Program-made: the position numbers and the translations under genes
Notes under the pieces: model-generated
Databases searched by the model: none
Seen by the model: only the letters and a program-made list of their open reading frames with translations
Told to the model about the DNA's origin: nothing
Part shown: positions 27,525 through 36,660 of the stretch, piece after piece
Position numbering within the stretch: position 1 is the stretch's first letter
How the letters are laid out: each line of letters starts with the position of its first letter
Assembly: GCF_003337355.1 (NCBI RefSeq)
Contig: NZ_QPJW01000003.1
Span: 489,849 to 553,848, forward strand
Origin: Fontibacillus phaseoli
Lineage (GTDB): Bacteria > Bacillota > Bacilli > Paenibacillales > Paenibacillaceae
Length of the DNA stretch: 64,000 bases
Direction of reading: 5' to 3'

Positions 27525-29000
27525 TTATATAATGTATTGTTGAATAGCGCCGTTATCGTCTACATAATCGATGACCGACCGATTCCTGTTAAGGTCTACG
27601 AACAAGGTACACCGCATTTTATCTTTCTCCCAAGAAAGCCGTACTTCATCTGCGTCGGAGTCCAAAACCTGGAACCCCCCGTTAAACGCCTCATACTCAT
27701 TGCGGAACCGGATCAGCTTCAGCAGTCTTTGTACCGCTGTTTTTTCCAAAGATTGTTCGATTTCCCCAAGGCTAAAATTATGGCGGTTAACTTCTCGCCC
27801 TTCGCCTGATTTTTCCACACTTTCAAGATCGTTTTCCCCGGCCAATAGCCCGACATAATAAACCTGGGGCACGCCAGGCGTAAAGAATTGCAAGGCCCGA
27901 GCCGCTAAATAGGCATCATCATCGCAATTTAGTACCGAATAAAATGAACACCTGATTTGATGAACGTCAAAACCATCCTCGGCTTTGTGCTCATCCGATA
28001 AAATCAGACTAAGGTTCGCTCCTCTTTCCAGGCAAGTATCAACTAATTGTCTAGCTTCTTTGGTGTCGATCAGATCATCCAAATCCGGCTTAACCGGAAC
28101 GCCGTCATGGCAATCCAGCATCGTAAACTGTTTGTGCGGTCGTGTCTTCAGGTACTGCTTCAGAGATTCGCCCGACTTATTAATAAGCGTCTCCAATATG
28201 CGATACGGTAATATAAAATCGTAAATCCAATAACCGTGCTCCGCCAGTTTATACTGGATCTCGTAATGAGCATGCACTTCAGGCAGTAATTCAATGTCCA
28301 CGGAGTCTGCAAGTTCCTTGATCCAATCGAGGAATTCATAGATTTCCGGCTCCACGAAAAAACAGCTCGTCCCCATCTTTTTTATGACATAACCGACAGC
28401 GTCGAGACGCACAATTTTCACGCCATGTTGTTTAAAATGCATAAAAAAATCGGTAAACAACTGCTTGACTTTAGGAGAGTTCACATCCAAATCGATTTGC
28501 TCGGAAGGATCGGCTTTTCCGAAGGTCGTCCACACCCCTTCTTCTTCTCCGGTCCCTTTGATAGAGAACGTCGAATAAGGCTTCGCTCTTCGCAAAAACA
28601 TTTGTTCAATATGTTCTTGTACCGGCTTTCCGTCTTCCCAAATCTTATCCAGCGTTATAAATAAATCGGCGTACTCGGATCCGCGGCCTTTGTTGAGAAA
28701 ATCCTGAAAATACACTGACTGCCGGGATATATGATTCACCATCAAATCAACCAATACGTCGAAGTTTTCGCCAATCGCCTTCATATCATCCCAGGTACCG
28801 AAGTTCGGATCGATTTCCAGATACGTCAGCGGAGCAAACCCCCGGTCTCCCGAAGAAGGGAACGGCGGGAGGATATGAACCCCACCCTTGAAGACATCAG
28901 AAAAATGCATGGAAAGAACGCGATGAAGACTTCGTAGATCACCTCCCAACGAATCCGGATACGTGATCAGTTGGACTTGATTTTTGACTGCCACATTCAT
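27525..29000 (-). CDS. gtfA: Sucrose-phosphorylase-like GH13 enzyme
   Basis: 491 residues, the usual length of GH13_18 phosphorylases, which split a glucosyl donor with phosphate to give alpha-glucose 1-phosphate. Nucleophile Asp 200 is in VRLDAVGYVIKK, acid/base Glu 241 in ELLPEVHAHY and the third carboxylate Asp 299 in LDCHDGV. QVYYVGLLAGENDLE and GREVNRHN near the C-terminus are hallmarks of this subfamily. The acceptor loop is ELLPEVHAHY, so close relatives acting on sucrose 6'-phosphate or glucosylglycerate remain possible. AGGAGG precedes ATG 29000. Cytoplasmic and within the sugar ABC locus, fitting intracellular phosphorolysis of an imported disaccharide. Confidence 0.82.
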   Translation of the reverse strand: MNVAVKNQVQLITYPDSLGGDLRSLHRVLSMHFSDVFKGGVHILPPFPSSGDRGFAPLTYLEIDPNFGTWDDMKAIGENFDVLVDLMVNHISRQSVYFQDFLNKGRGSEYADLFITLDKIWEDGKPVQEHIEQMFLRRAKPYSTFSIKGTGEEEGVWTTFGKADPSEQIDLDVNSPKVKQLFTDFFMHFKQHGVKIVRLDAVGYVIKKMGTSCFFVEPEIYEFLDWIKELADSVDIELLPEVHAHYEIQYKLAEHGYWIYDFILPYRILETLINKSGESLKQYLKTRPHKQFTMLDCHDGVPVKPDLDDLIDTKEARQLVDTCLERGANLSLILSDEHKAEDGFDVHQIRCSFYSVLNCDDDAYLAARALQFFTPGVPQVYYVGLLAGENDLESVEKSGEGREVNRHNFSLGEIEQSLEKTAVQRLLKLIRFRNEYEAFNGGFQVLDSDADEVRLSWEKDKMRCTLFVDLNRNRSVIDYVDDNGAIQQYII

Positions 29001-29025
29001 TCCTCCTATAGTCCATACATCCCTT

Positions 29026-29107
29026 ATATGACTTCCAGCTTCGGCAAATCGACAATGGCGCCGTCTTTTCCCGGGGTGAGGATCACGAGCTTTACTACTG
29101 AGCCCAT
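29026..29107 (-). pseudogene. Leftover 3' end of a glycosidase-like gene
   Basis: 27 codons, MGSVVKLVILTPGKDGAIVD and then LPKLEVI before TAA, overlap the end of the Gfo/Idh gene in another frame. The strand-rich V-x-L-P-x-L-x-V-I ending is common at the C-terminus of glycoside hydrolases. Likely debris of a deleted gene between the dehydrogenase and the GH13 gene. Confidence 0.3.
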
Positions 29108-30174
29108 ATTCTTGTCGAAGTTCTTACTTCCAGATTCGGATGTTTAAGTGCCGCGTCCATCATCAAAGCAAGGTAAGTATCTTGCAGCGCTTCCTTCAAA
29201 GAATAAAATTCCATTCCGGTAGCCAAGTACTCGCCCATCCGTTCCATGCAAGTGGCTACAGCAATTTCATCATCGTTCAATCGAGCGTTCTTAAATGGAT
29301 TTTTATAGACGAACTCTTCCCCCAGCATGATTCCGTAATGGGACCATTCCTGATTGCTGTAATTTCCTAAGTCGATTCGGTTTAATTCCTGCGTCACCGG
29401 CACGTTGTCAGAAGAAAGATAACGGATGGTCAGGTCGTCGATTTCACCTCTTACCCCTTGTACGGTCAGTTGGCGGGTTCGAATAAAGGAGTGGTACTGC
29501 GCCGGATCCGAGAAATCAAAAAAAGCGACTTTCCCATTGTCGAATTCCAAAGTCAAACGGTCTCTTGTACAGAAAAAAGTCTCTCCATCTTGGACTATTC
29601 CTTCACGTCCGTACGTTTCGGTCACCTCGAAGGAAAACCTTTTCCCGTAAATCGTGCAATTTCCGGATTCTGCGTTCAATAACTTCCTGATGATACTGAC
29701 GCCATGATACCCATGTAAGGACGATATATTGATATTGCTGACTTCTCCCAGCTTACCGTCCTGGATCACCTTTAACCAAGCGGCATATAACGGTTGTACA
29801 AAATATTGCTCGGCAATCTGCAGCTTGGCATCATATTTGCGAGATTGTTTCCAGAGCTCCTCTAATTCCTCTATCGTTTCCCCAGGAGGGGTCTCGCACA
29901 ATACGGGGATCCCTCTTTTAAACAAATCTATTAAATAGCCGCTGACAAATCCTCTTTTGACGGACAGTACCACATAATCCGGCTGGCTTCTCATCAGTTC
30001 GTCGAGTGACTGAACAACCTTCACCCCAAATTTTTCAGCGAATTCTTCCCCTTTTTCCCGATTACGGATGACCACTCCGGTTAATTCGAATTTCTCGGGC
30101 AGAGCTTTCGCAATACGAATGTAAAATTCGGCTCTCCAGCCCGAACCTATGAGTCCAAATTTGATTTTACTCAT
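29095..30174 (-). CDS. Gfo/Idh/MocA-family dehydrogenase
   Basis: 359 residues from ATG 30174 (AGAGGAG 7 nt upstream). N-terminal Rossmann fold with FGLIGSGWRAEFYIR, then the V-I-R-N-R-E-K strand and CETPPGETIEEL, in the position of the family's E-K-P motif, where Lys is replaced by Thr. The catalytic region EQYFVQPLY lacks a clear H/K pair. NAD(P)-dependent oxidation of a sugar or inositol-like compound is usual. Downstream of the two permeases (about 22 nt), so part of the sugar locus. The 3' end overlaps a fragment of another gene. Confidence 0.85.
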   Translation of the reverse strand: MSKIKFGLIGSGWRAEFYIRIAKALPEKFELTGVVIRNREKGEEFAEKFGVKVVQSLDELMRSQPDYVVLSVKRGFVSGYLIDLFKRGIPVLCETPPGETIEELEELWKQSRKYDAKLQIAEQYFVQPLYAAWLKVIQDGKLGEVSNINISSLHGYHGVSIIRKLLNAESGNCTIYGKRFSFEVTETYGREGIVQDGETFFCTRDRLTLEFDNGKVAFFDFSDPAQYHSFIRTRQLTVQGVRGEIDDLTIRYLSSDNVPVTQELNRIDLGNYSNQEWSHYGIMLGEEFVYKNPFKNARLNDDEIAVATCMERMGEYLATGMEFYSLKEALQDTYLALMMDAALKHPNLEVRTSTRIWAQ

Positions 30175-30196
30175 CTTCATTCTCCTCTTTTATGTT

Positions 30197-31036
30197 TTAC
30201 CCTTTAATCCCTCCGGTGGTTAATCCGGCAATGATTTTCTGTTGGAACATTAAGACCAGAGCGATGAGCGGAACCGTTACGACAATCGACGCGGCAGCCA
30301 TGTCGCCCCATGGAAGTTCATAATTGCTGGGGAACAACGCGATTCCTACCGGCACCGTTCTCATGCTGTCGTCCGTCATAAAAGTCAAACTATAAATGTA
30401 CTCGTTCCAGGAGTTAATGAAGACCAACAGGCCGACCGAAAAGGTGGCGGGTTTAATAAGCGGCAGCATAATCTTGAAGAAGGTCTGCAGCCTGGAACAA
30501 CCATCGATGGTCGCTGCTTCCTCGAATCCTTTTGGCAATTGACCGAAGAAGTTCGTTAATAACCAGATGGAGAACGGCAAAGCAAATGTCGTATAAGGAA
30601 TAACTAACCCGGCATACGTATTCAGCAAGTTCATGTTTTTCAGGATTAAAAACAAGGGGCTTACCGTCGAAATCGTAGGGAACATGGAAATCGATAGAAT
30701 GGACAGCAGGACGATTTTTTTCCCCTTAAAGTGCAATCTAGCAAGAGCATAGGATGCCGAGGCTCCGATTAAAATACTTACGACTGTCGTAACTGTAGAA
30801 ACAATCGCACTATTCAATAGATACCTTGCAAACGGGTGTTTCTGGAATACATTGAAGTAATAGTCTACGTTAATCGTGCTAGGTATCCATTTGGCCGGGA
30901 TGGCCGAAATCTCCGCAAGGGGCTTGATCGAAGTTAAAAATTGCCATAGGTAAGGCAGTAAAATGAAGGCTAGAAATAATAAAACCATCATGTACAATAA
31001 GGTCGACTTTACAGTTCTCGATACTTTCAGATCCAA
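30197..31036 (-). CDS. Carbohydrate ABC permease (MalG/LacG type)
   Basis: 279 residues from TTG 31036, picked because GAGGAGGGG lies 6 nt upstream; TTG 31081 would overlap the previous gene. Six membrane helices. The EAA loop is EEAATIDGCSRLQTFFKIMLPLIKP (about 180-205), the contact site for the shared ATPase. No ATPase gene is in the window, so a MsmX-type ATPase encoded elsewhere is expected. Second permease of a CUT1 importer. Confidence 0.9.
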   Translation of the reverse strand: MDLKVSRTVKSTLLYMMVLLFLAFILLPYLWQFLTSIKPLAEISAIPAKWIPSTINVDYYFNVFQKHPFARYLLNSAIVSTVTTVVSILIGASASYALARLHFKGKKIVLLSILSISMFPTISTVSPLFLILKNMNLLNTYAGLVIPYTTFALPFSIWLLTNFFGQLPKGFEEAATIDGCSRLQTFFKIMLPLIKPATFSVGLLVFINSWNEYIYSLTFMTDDSMRTVPVGIALFPSNYELPWGDMAAASIVVTVPLIALVLMFQQKIIAGLTTGGIKG

Positions 31037-31061
31037 AGGACGCCCCTCCTCTCCGGGTATA

Positions 31062-31943
31062 TTAAGTAAGTTCTTTTCCAATTGATTTCATATAAATTAA
31101 GCTGATGCCAAAAACAAATAAGAAAATAAGCACCGATACCGCCGAACCATATCCGAAATTCAGGAATTTCATCAAATGGGCGTATGCATATAGAGATACG
31201 CTTTCCGATCCGTTTGCGCCGCCGGTCATGACGGATACCAAATCGAATACCCGGAACGCGTCGATTGTTCTGAATAACAGAGCGACAAGTACGGTACTTC
31301 TTACCATAGGCAGCGTAATTTTGACAAAAGACTGAAACGAATTCGCACCGTCTATTTTTGCCGATTCATACAAATCTCCCGGAATCATCTGCAACCCTGC
31401 TAGAATCAATAGCGCCATAAACGGAGCCGTTTTCCAGACATCCGCAATAACCAGAGCCATGAATGTACCGCTTTCCGTGCTTAACCAGGCTTTATACCCG
31501 TCGATCATTCCAAGTCTGGAAAGCACATCATTGAACAAACCGTACTGGTCATTATATATAAATTTCCACATCAGGGCCGATACGGTCGTCGGAATCGCCC
31601 ATGGAATAAGAATCGCCGCTCTAACCAAACCTCTGCCTTTGAATGTTTTATTCATAATCATCGCCGCCGCAAAACCAACGATTAATTCTAATACAACGGT
31701 CGCAATCGTGAATTTGAAAGTGAAAAAGATCGAAGCACCCGCTCGTTCATCCCGGAATATATCGGTATAATTTTTAAGCCCGACAAACGGATATCCTGAG
31801 CTCGGGTTTGTTAACGTCATTTCATGCAGACTCAACCAAAATGTCCTTAAAATCGGATATACCGCAATGACCAATAAAACGACTAACGCAGGGAGCATCA
31901 TCAGCCAGGCATCTCTGGTTTCCCTGCTTTGCAAACTCTTCAT
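31062..31943 (-). CDS. Carbohydrate ABC permease (MalF/UgpA type)
   Basis: 293 residues from ATG 31943 with AGAAGGAG upstream (a longer frame to 31979 exists). Starts MKSLQSRETRDAWLMMLPAL with the first helix right after, typical for this subfamily. The EAA loop YESAKIDGANSFQSFVKITLPMV is near residues 195-217. Works with the second permease and the binding protein. Confidence 0.9.
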   Translation of the reverse strand: MKSLQSRETRDAWLMMLPALVVLLVIAVYPILRTFWLSLHEMTLTNPSSGYPFVGLKNYTDIFRDERAGASIFFTFKFTIATVVLELIVGFAAAMIMNKTFKGRGLVRAAILIPWAIPTTVSALMWKFIYNDQYGLFNDVLSRLGMIDGYKAWLSTESGTFMALVIADVWKTAPFMALLILAGLQMIPGDLYESAKIDGANSFQSFVKITLPMVRSTVLVALLFRTIDAFRVFDLVSVMTGGANGSESVSLYAYAHLMKFLNFGYGSAVSVLIFLFVFGISLIYMKSIGKELT

Positions 31944-32057
31944 CCCCTCGACCACTCCTTCTGATAGCATGGACTGCAATATGAGTTGAACTCAAGAAAA
32001 GCGGGGTTAGGCAAGTTCAACCCATATATGCTGCAGTCCCTGTCCTTTCCGATTTCC

Positions 32058-33356
32058 TTATTTGCTTAATGCTTCGAGATCACTTTGAATGGTCTCCAGA
32101 GCCGTTTTAATATCGACGTTTTCAGATAATGCAGAATGAATGTTACGTTGAATCGAATCGGAAACTCTTGCATACTGCGGAGACATCGGTCTGGCTTTGC
32201 CGTTCATAATAATTTCATAGAAGTCCGCATAGAACGGATTCGCTTCCAAAACTTCAGAATCTTGATATACCGATTTTAAAACCGGTGGCTGAGCCGCAAT
32301 CAAATTCATTTTCTTCTGAACGCTTTCGCTGGACAAATATTTGATAAAGTCAACGGCAGCCTCTTTATGTGCATCATCGATAGACTTATTGATTACCAAA
32401 TTCAGACCGCCAAGCGTGGAATGGGACTCCGTTCCTTTCGGACCGACCGGCAAAGAGGTAACGCCTACTTTATCCTTTACTTTAGAGCCTTCTTTGTTGG
32501 CTTGACTCCAGAATCCGGACCAATCCCGGATAAACAGGGCCTTACCGTCCAAAAATACCTGCTCGCTCTCTGGCTCGTTATAAGTCGTCACACCTTCAGG
32601 GGCGTAGTTTTTAACCAGGTCCAGCATGATTTGGGTCGCCTCGGCATTGTTTTCCGAATTGACTACCGGTTTGCCCGATGCATCCAGAATTTCTCCGCCA
32701 TTGTTCGCTACGTATTCTACCCAGTTACAAACTAGCGCTTCAGACAGTGCTGCTTGGAATACTCCGGTGTATTGAACATCATTTACGCCTTGCACTTGGC
32801 TTTGAAGATCCATCCAACCTTGATAAGTCGTAGGAGGTTCTACACCCAATTGATCAAGTACGTCTTTGCGATAAAAGAGAGCGCTTGCATTTGTGAACCA
32901 CGGGAACGCGACGAGCTGGTCGTTATACGTTGCCGTTTCAATGGTACCCGGCAAATATAGGTCTTGTGTGGCTTGATCAAAATGCGGGGTCAGATCGGCT
33001 AACCATCCGGCTGCGGCAAACTCCGCCACATAGACGACGTCCAATGCCATAACATCTACGCTCGTGTCGCCCGAGGCCAATTTATTCACAAAATCATCGT
33101 GGACCACATTAGCGTCCTGTGGCAAAATTTTTGTTTTGACAACATATTTGTCCTGGCTTGCATTATATTCATCGATAAGTGTTTGCGCTGGTTGCCCGAT
33201 CCCTTGGTCAAAAGAGAAAGTAATGGTAACCGCTTCCTTTGAGTCTGTTGCTTCCGCGCCAGATTTAGTCGAATTTCCTCCGCAAGCAGCTAGTGAAAAC
33301 ACAAGTGTACCCGCAATCAATGGCATCCAAAACTTTTTAGCTTTTAACAGTTTCAT
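32058..33356 (-). CDS. Sugar-binding lipoprotein of an ABC importer
   Basis: 432 residues from ATG 33356. Lipoprotein signal MKLLKAKKFWMPLIAGTLVF with lipobox LAAC (Cys about 25), then a G/N/S/T-rich linker. Family 1 solute-binding fold (MalE-type) with FPWFTNASALFYRKDVLDQLG and the LGGLNLVINKSIDDAHKEAA closing segment. Catches an oligosaccharide outside the cell. First gene of the operon; its promoter has two LacI-type operators (33467-33578). Confidence 0.9.
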   Translation of the reverse strand: MKLLKAKKFWMPLIAGTLVFSLAACGGNSTKSGAEATDSKEAVTITFSFDQGIGQPAQTLIDEYNASQDKYVVKTKILPQDANVVHDDFVNKLASGDTSVDVMALDVVYVAEFAAAGWLADLTPHFDQATQDLYLPGTIETATYNDQLVAFPWFTNASALFYRKDVLDQLGVEPPTTYQGWMDLQSQVQGVNDVQYTGVFQAALSEALVCNWVEYVANNGGEILDASGKPVVNSENNAEATQIMLDLVKNYAPEGVTTYNEPESEQVFLDGKALFIRDWSGFWSQANKEGSKVKDKVGVTSLPVGPKGTESHSTLGGLNLVINKSIDDAHKEAAVDFIKYLSSESVQKKMNLIAAQPPVLKSVYQDSEVLEANPFYADFYEIIMNGKARPMSPQYARVSDSIQRNIHSALSENVDIKTALETIQSDLEALSK

Positions 33357-33466
33357 AAAAGAAACCCCCATCTGAGTTTAATGGCTAAAACCTCACAATA
33401 CTAAAACAAACAGGAAACACTTTCTTTAAAGCTTGCAATATATCCTTTTGAAAACAACCCAACATC

Positions 33467-33482
33467 AGGAAAACCTTTTCCT
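33467..33482. promoter_or_regulatory. Downstream LacI-type operator O2
   Basis: AGGAAAA-CC-TTTTCCT, identical over 14 bases to the operator at 33565-33578 and 97 bp from it, in the untranslated leader of the binding-protein gene. A weaker relative (GGAAACACTTTCTT) is at 33412-33425. Confidence 0.7.
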
Positions 33483-33564
33483 AGCTAATAAAAAAATATA
33501 ATCGCACTTTCCCCCTTCTATTCCCCCTTTAAGTACCGTTTATAATTTTTAAAATCTCTCTACG

Positions 33565-33619
33565 GGAAAACCTTTTCCTGATGTGAGTACATTATACCTC
33601 GGTTATTTAGCAAAATCAA
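33565..33619 (-). promoter_or_regulatory. Promoter and operator O1 of the sugar operon
   Basis: On the minus strand: -35 TTGATT (33614-33619), 17-bp spacer, -10 TATAAT (33591-33596). Operator GGAAAA-CC-TTTTCC (33565-33578) then covers about the +6 to +20 region. Repressor bound there would block transcription start or escape. The promoter begins only a few bases after the lacI-type gene's stop. Confidence 0.8.
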
Positions 33620-33625
33620 TGGAAA

Positions 33626-34636
33626 TTATATTTTTCGTACACTGATTCTTCTAATTATTTTATGCGGGATAAACTGCGTTACCGGTACGGTCTGCTGATG
33701 AATCAGCTTAAAAAGCGTCTTGATCGCTTTAAGCCCTTCATCAAAATAAGAGATTCGAACCGTTGTCAATTCGGGACTAAAATACCTTCCGAACTCTAAG
33801 TCATCAAAACCCATAATGGAAATGTCGGCTGGCACCGAAACCTTCGTCGTTTTTAAGAACCGTATGGCCCCAATCGCCATGGCATCGTTGCACACCATAA
33901 CCGCGGTCGGCAAAGCGCTATTTTCTTCGTAAATTTTTCTCATACATTCATACCCGGATTCGAAAGAAAAATCTCCGTGTTCGATATAAGAATCCGGGAC
34001 TTCAATATTCTGTTCTTTTAAAGCCACTTTGTAACCATTTAAACGCTTTTGTCCGGATGAATAGTCGTTTTCGGGCCCGCAGATCAGGGCTATTTTCTGA
34101 TGCCCGTTCTCAATCAAGAAAGAAGTCGCATCATACATCGCCTTCACATTGTCATGGATGACTGTGTGTATTACCTCTTCACCTTCCGAAGCTTCCTGAG
34201 TAACCAGGACGATAGGATACCTTTTTCTTTTCATTTCTTCTACCAATGCAGAATTAACATCGACACCCGCAAACAAAACTCCGTCTACTTTCTTATCCGC
34301 CAATACCCCTAGCAATTCAATTTCCTTTTCCTGTTGTCCCCCCGATTCGCAAACCATTAACGTATAACCCTTCTGTTGGCAAAAACTGTTTATCCCTCTG
34401 GTTAAAGCCCCGAATACCGGATTGGAAATGTCAGGAACAATGATTCCAATGATGTTGGTTTTCTTCATAATTAAACCTCTTGCCAGGGAATTCGGCTTGA
34501 AGTTTCTTTTTTGAATTACATCATTTACTCTTTTTTTCAGCTCAGGGCTTACCGCTTTGGAATTATTGATGACTCTTGAAACGGTCGCGACTGAAACCCG
34601 GGCCTCTTTGGCAATATCTTCAATTGTAACAGACAT
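33626..34636 (-). CDS. LacI-family transcriptional regulator of the sugar locus
   Basis: 336 residues. HTH and hinge VTIEDIAKEARVSVATVSRVIN (residues 3-24), then the periplasmic-binding-like effector domain (IGIIVPDISNPVFGALTRGI, IMGFDDLEFGRYFSPELTTV). It is upstream of the binding protein and separated by an independent promoter with two matching operators, so it most likely represses the ABC/GH13 operon until the sugar or a sugar phosphate binds. The extra 3' extension is normal. Confidence 0.92.
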   Translation of the reverse strand: MSVTIEDIAKEARVSVATVSRVINNSKAVSPELKKRVNDVIQKRNFKPNSLARGLIMKKTNIIGIIVPDISNPVFGALTRGINSFCQQKGYTLMVCESGGQQEKEIELLGVLADKKVDGVLFAGVDVNSALVEEMKRKRYPIVLVTQEASEGEEVIHTVIHDNVKAMYDATSFLIENGHQKIALICGPENDYSSGQKRLNGYKVALKEQNIEVPDSYIEHGDFSFESGYECMRKIYEENSALPTAVMVCNDAMAIGAIRFLKTTKVSVPADISIMGFDDLEFGRYFSPELTTVRISYFDEGLKAIKTLFKLIHQQTVPVTQFIPHKIIRRISVRKI

Positions 34637-35117
34637 GACACCACTCCTAGAAACTCGCTAATCGATGCTCGTGTGTTAATCCGAACACGTGCTAATCATC
34701 ATTCTGACAATATTTTAGCATTAAATCAACTTTTATTCATTTGAGTCACCCCTAGTAAACAAAATATTGGGCCCAACCATGACGAACTGCTCGAAATACT
34801 CAAGGTTATACCAGCCCATCGGAGTTAATTACTTCGAGTAGTCATTTATGGCTACAAAAAAAACCACAATATGGACGGTTTAGCTCCAATTGTGGATGGC
34901 TTAAATGTTTCAACACTCTAGCGATTTAGTCTATGGACTAACACTTCTATGGTTAAAACTATTTTAAATATAGGTTTTGTAGTTTAACAATCTAAAATCT
35001 TTCTAGAGTATCTCGTATGTAACTCCACATTTGAGTAGTCCTTGTGGCCAAAGCCAAGGCGAACTGCGACATAATGCGTAATAACTTCGCGGTTAAGCGG
35101 GACTTCCTGCAGGCACA
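34637..35117. other. Intergenic stretch without a recognised gene
   Basis: 481 bp, AT-rich. Contains a dyad near the regulator's promoter (34667-34674 GCTCGTGT with 34685-34692 ACACGTGC) and a weak stem CCACAAT/ATTGTGG around 34864-34898. No coding sequence is supported. Confidence 0.5.
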
Positions 35118-35370
35118 TCATCGCAAAACATTAAGTCGCGAGGAGCACTGCTGCCGCTTCGCATCATCTCCTCCCCAAACATCCGCAGGATCACCGGAGA
35201 AACCGGGCCTCTCCCCATCCGCCGCGAAGCGCACATGCAGCAGGTTGACGGTGTTGTATTCCATCGCGAGGTCGCGGAAGTTCTGGTAATCCTGGCGCAG
35301 CCGGGCGCCTTTCTTCAGCTTGAAGGGCAGATTTTGAGTTCGGGCATCAGGCGTTCTCGGGGTGTGAGGT
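35118..35370 (-). pseudogene. Probable remnant of an unidentified gene
   Basis: Minus-strand frame without stop from ~35370 to TGA at 35118. It includes the protein-like stretch LPFKLKKGARLRQDYQNFRD, continuing LAMEYNTVNLLHVRFAAD. G+C is higher than in the flanking AT-rich spacer and resembles the following membrane-protein genes. No family recognised, no start with ribosome binding site. Likely a truncated gene from the same cluster. Confidence 0.3.
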
Positions 35371-35378
35371 TGTCCCCC

Positions 35379-35906
35379 TCACGCTATTTTCGTAACCTCG
35401 TCCATATTCTTCTCCGTCGTAGTCAGGTAAGCGGCCAGTTGGTCTTTGTCCACGACATACGCCTTGGCCATCTTATCGTGGAGCCCTTGCCGCTGTTCCG
35501 TGAAGATCACCATCAGGTAACCGATGTAGAGGATGAGGGAAGAAATGATTTTGCCAAAAAAACGGCCGCTCGCCTTCCCGAACGTAATCCGTTCATTCAT
35601 CTCGCCGACCACAATGCTGCCGATGGCCAGCTTCCCTACAGTCGCCTGCAGCTTGGACGATTCCATACTGGCATAATAGAGCCAAGAGAGAAGTAGTCCC
35701 AGTACCGCCGCAAATTTAAAGTAGACTCCGCTCTCAAAAATTCCGCCCAACTCTTCGATATCGACCCTATCGCTTTGACTCAAAATAAAGTCGTAATACA
35801 GCGAACGCAAATTCAGAAAACCGATTAGAAATACTTGCATAATAAACTGGATCACTAGGGTATCCACTAGCCAGGCGATAACTCTTTTTCCAAAACTGAT
35901 ATACAT
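35379..35906 (-). CDS. RDD-family membrane protein
   Basis: 175 residues from ATG 35906 (GAGGGAGAG upstream); a longer frame to 36101 has no ribosome binding site. RDD signature: Arg and Asp in KRVIAWLVDTLVIQFIM, later the second half with VGKLAIGSIVVGEMNERITFGKASGRFFGK. Three to four membrane helices. RDD proteins include ion antiporters and envelope components; role here unknown. Followed downstream by a gene remnant, preceded by another membrane protein gene. Confidence 0.8.
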   Translation of the reverse strand: MYISFGKRVIAWLVDTLVIQFIMQVFLIGFLNLRSLYYDFILSQSDRVDIEELGGIFESGVYFKFAAVLGLLLSWLYYASMESSKLQATVGKLAIGSIVVGEMNERITFGKASGRFFGKIISSLILYIGYLMVIFTEQRQGLHDKMAKAYVVDKDQLAAYLTTTEKNMDEVTKIA

Positions 35907-36120
35907 CGTTCTCTCTCCCTCATTTTTCGCTAATTTTGTCTCGCCGGGACTGTAACCCGACCCATGATATAACCGGTGCTGAAGATTAATGCGGACAGAA
36001 GCCTTCCCGGATATCTCACGAAAGCTTGACCGTAGGATAACCGTTCGTAACTCCAGTCGACCACCACGATCCCCAAGAGTATTTCCCCCAAGGTAGCTCA
36101 ACTCTCTTTTTCCGGCCGTT

Positions 36121-36660
36121 TCACCGGCTCCAATTCTCTAGCTCGGCTCGCTTCACGTTCAGAGCCTTTTGCGCCTCCGCGCAAGCGTCTCCGCCGATCT
36201 TGCTGCTAAGCAGCTCGATAAGCTCCGATGCTCCCCGGATCCCCGCCGGAATGCGAACGGTTCCCGAGGCCCCCTGCAGCAAAAACTGCCCGCCGAAAAA
36301 CCGGGTGTACCCCACACTTTGAAGTTCTCCGTAATTCAGCATCCGTTTGCCGCCCAGCGTGCGCACCGAGAGCCAGGATTCGCCGGCCTTGGCCCGAAAA
36401 ATCAGGTGCTGGATCACCTGGATGAACAGCAGGAGCGTCCCCACTGCGATCAGGTAGACAAACACCATAAGCTCCTCTCTGGCCTCATCCGCCAGCAGAA
36501 GCGGGAGAGCCGCCGCACAAATCAAGAACCCGAGCAGGCAGGAGACCAGGACGAAGCGCGACTTCCTCAGCTTCATCTCTCCTTCAGGTCCTCTTTCCGC
36601 AGGCAGGAACGGCTTTGCAATCAAATATCGAACAATAATTCTGATGAAAAATCCTCTCAT
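36121..36660 (-). CDS. Hypothetical two-helix membrane protein
   Basis: 179 residues from ATG 36660 (AGGAGGG upstream). Two hydrophobic helices, about 38-60 (FVLVSCLLGFLICAAALPLL) and 70-93 (MVFVYLIAVGTLLLFIQVI). They are followed by a ~95-residue soluble domain with alternating strands (WLSVRTLGGKRMLNYGELQSV), reminiscent of PH-like/YcxB-type membrane-linked domains. Function unknown. Possibly in one operon with the RDD protein. Confidence 0.65.
   Translation of the reverse strand: MRGFFIRIIVRYLIAKPFLPAERGPEGEMKLRKSRFVLVSCLLGFLICAAALPLLLADEAREELMVFVYLIAVGTLLLFIQVIQHLIFRAKAGESWLSVRTLGGKRMLNYGELQSVGYTRFFGGQFLLQGASGTVRIPAGIRGASELIELLSSKIGGDACAEAQKALNVKRAELENWSR

Noticed and set aside
33408..33428. 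GGAAACACTTTCTT as a CcpA cre site
   Set aside because: The required central CG is missing; it resembles the local LacI-type operator weakly instead.
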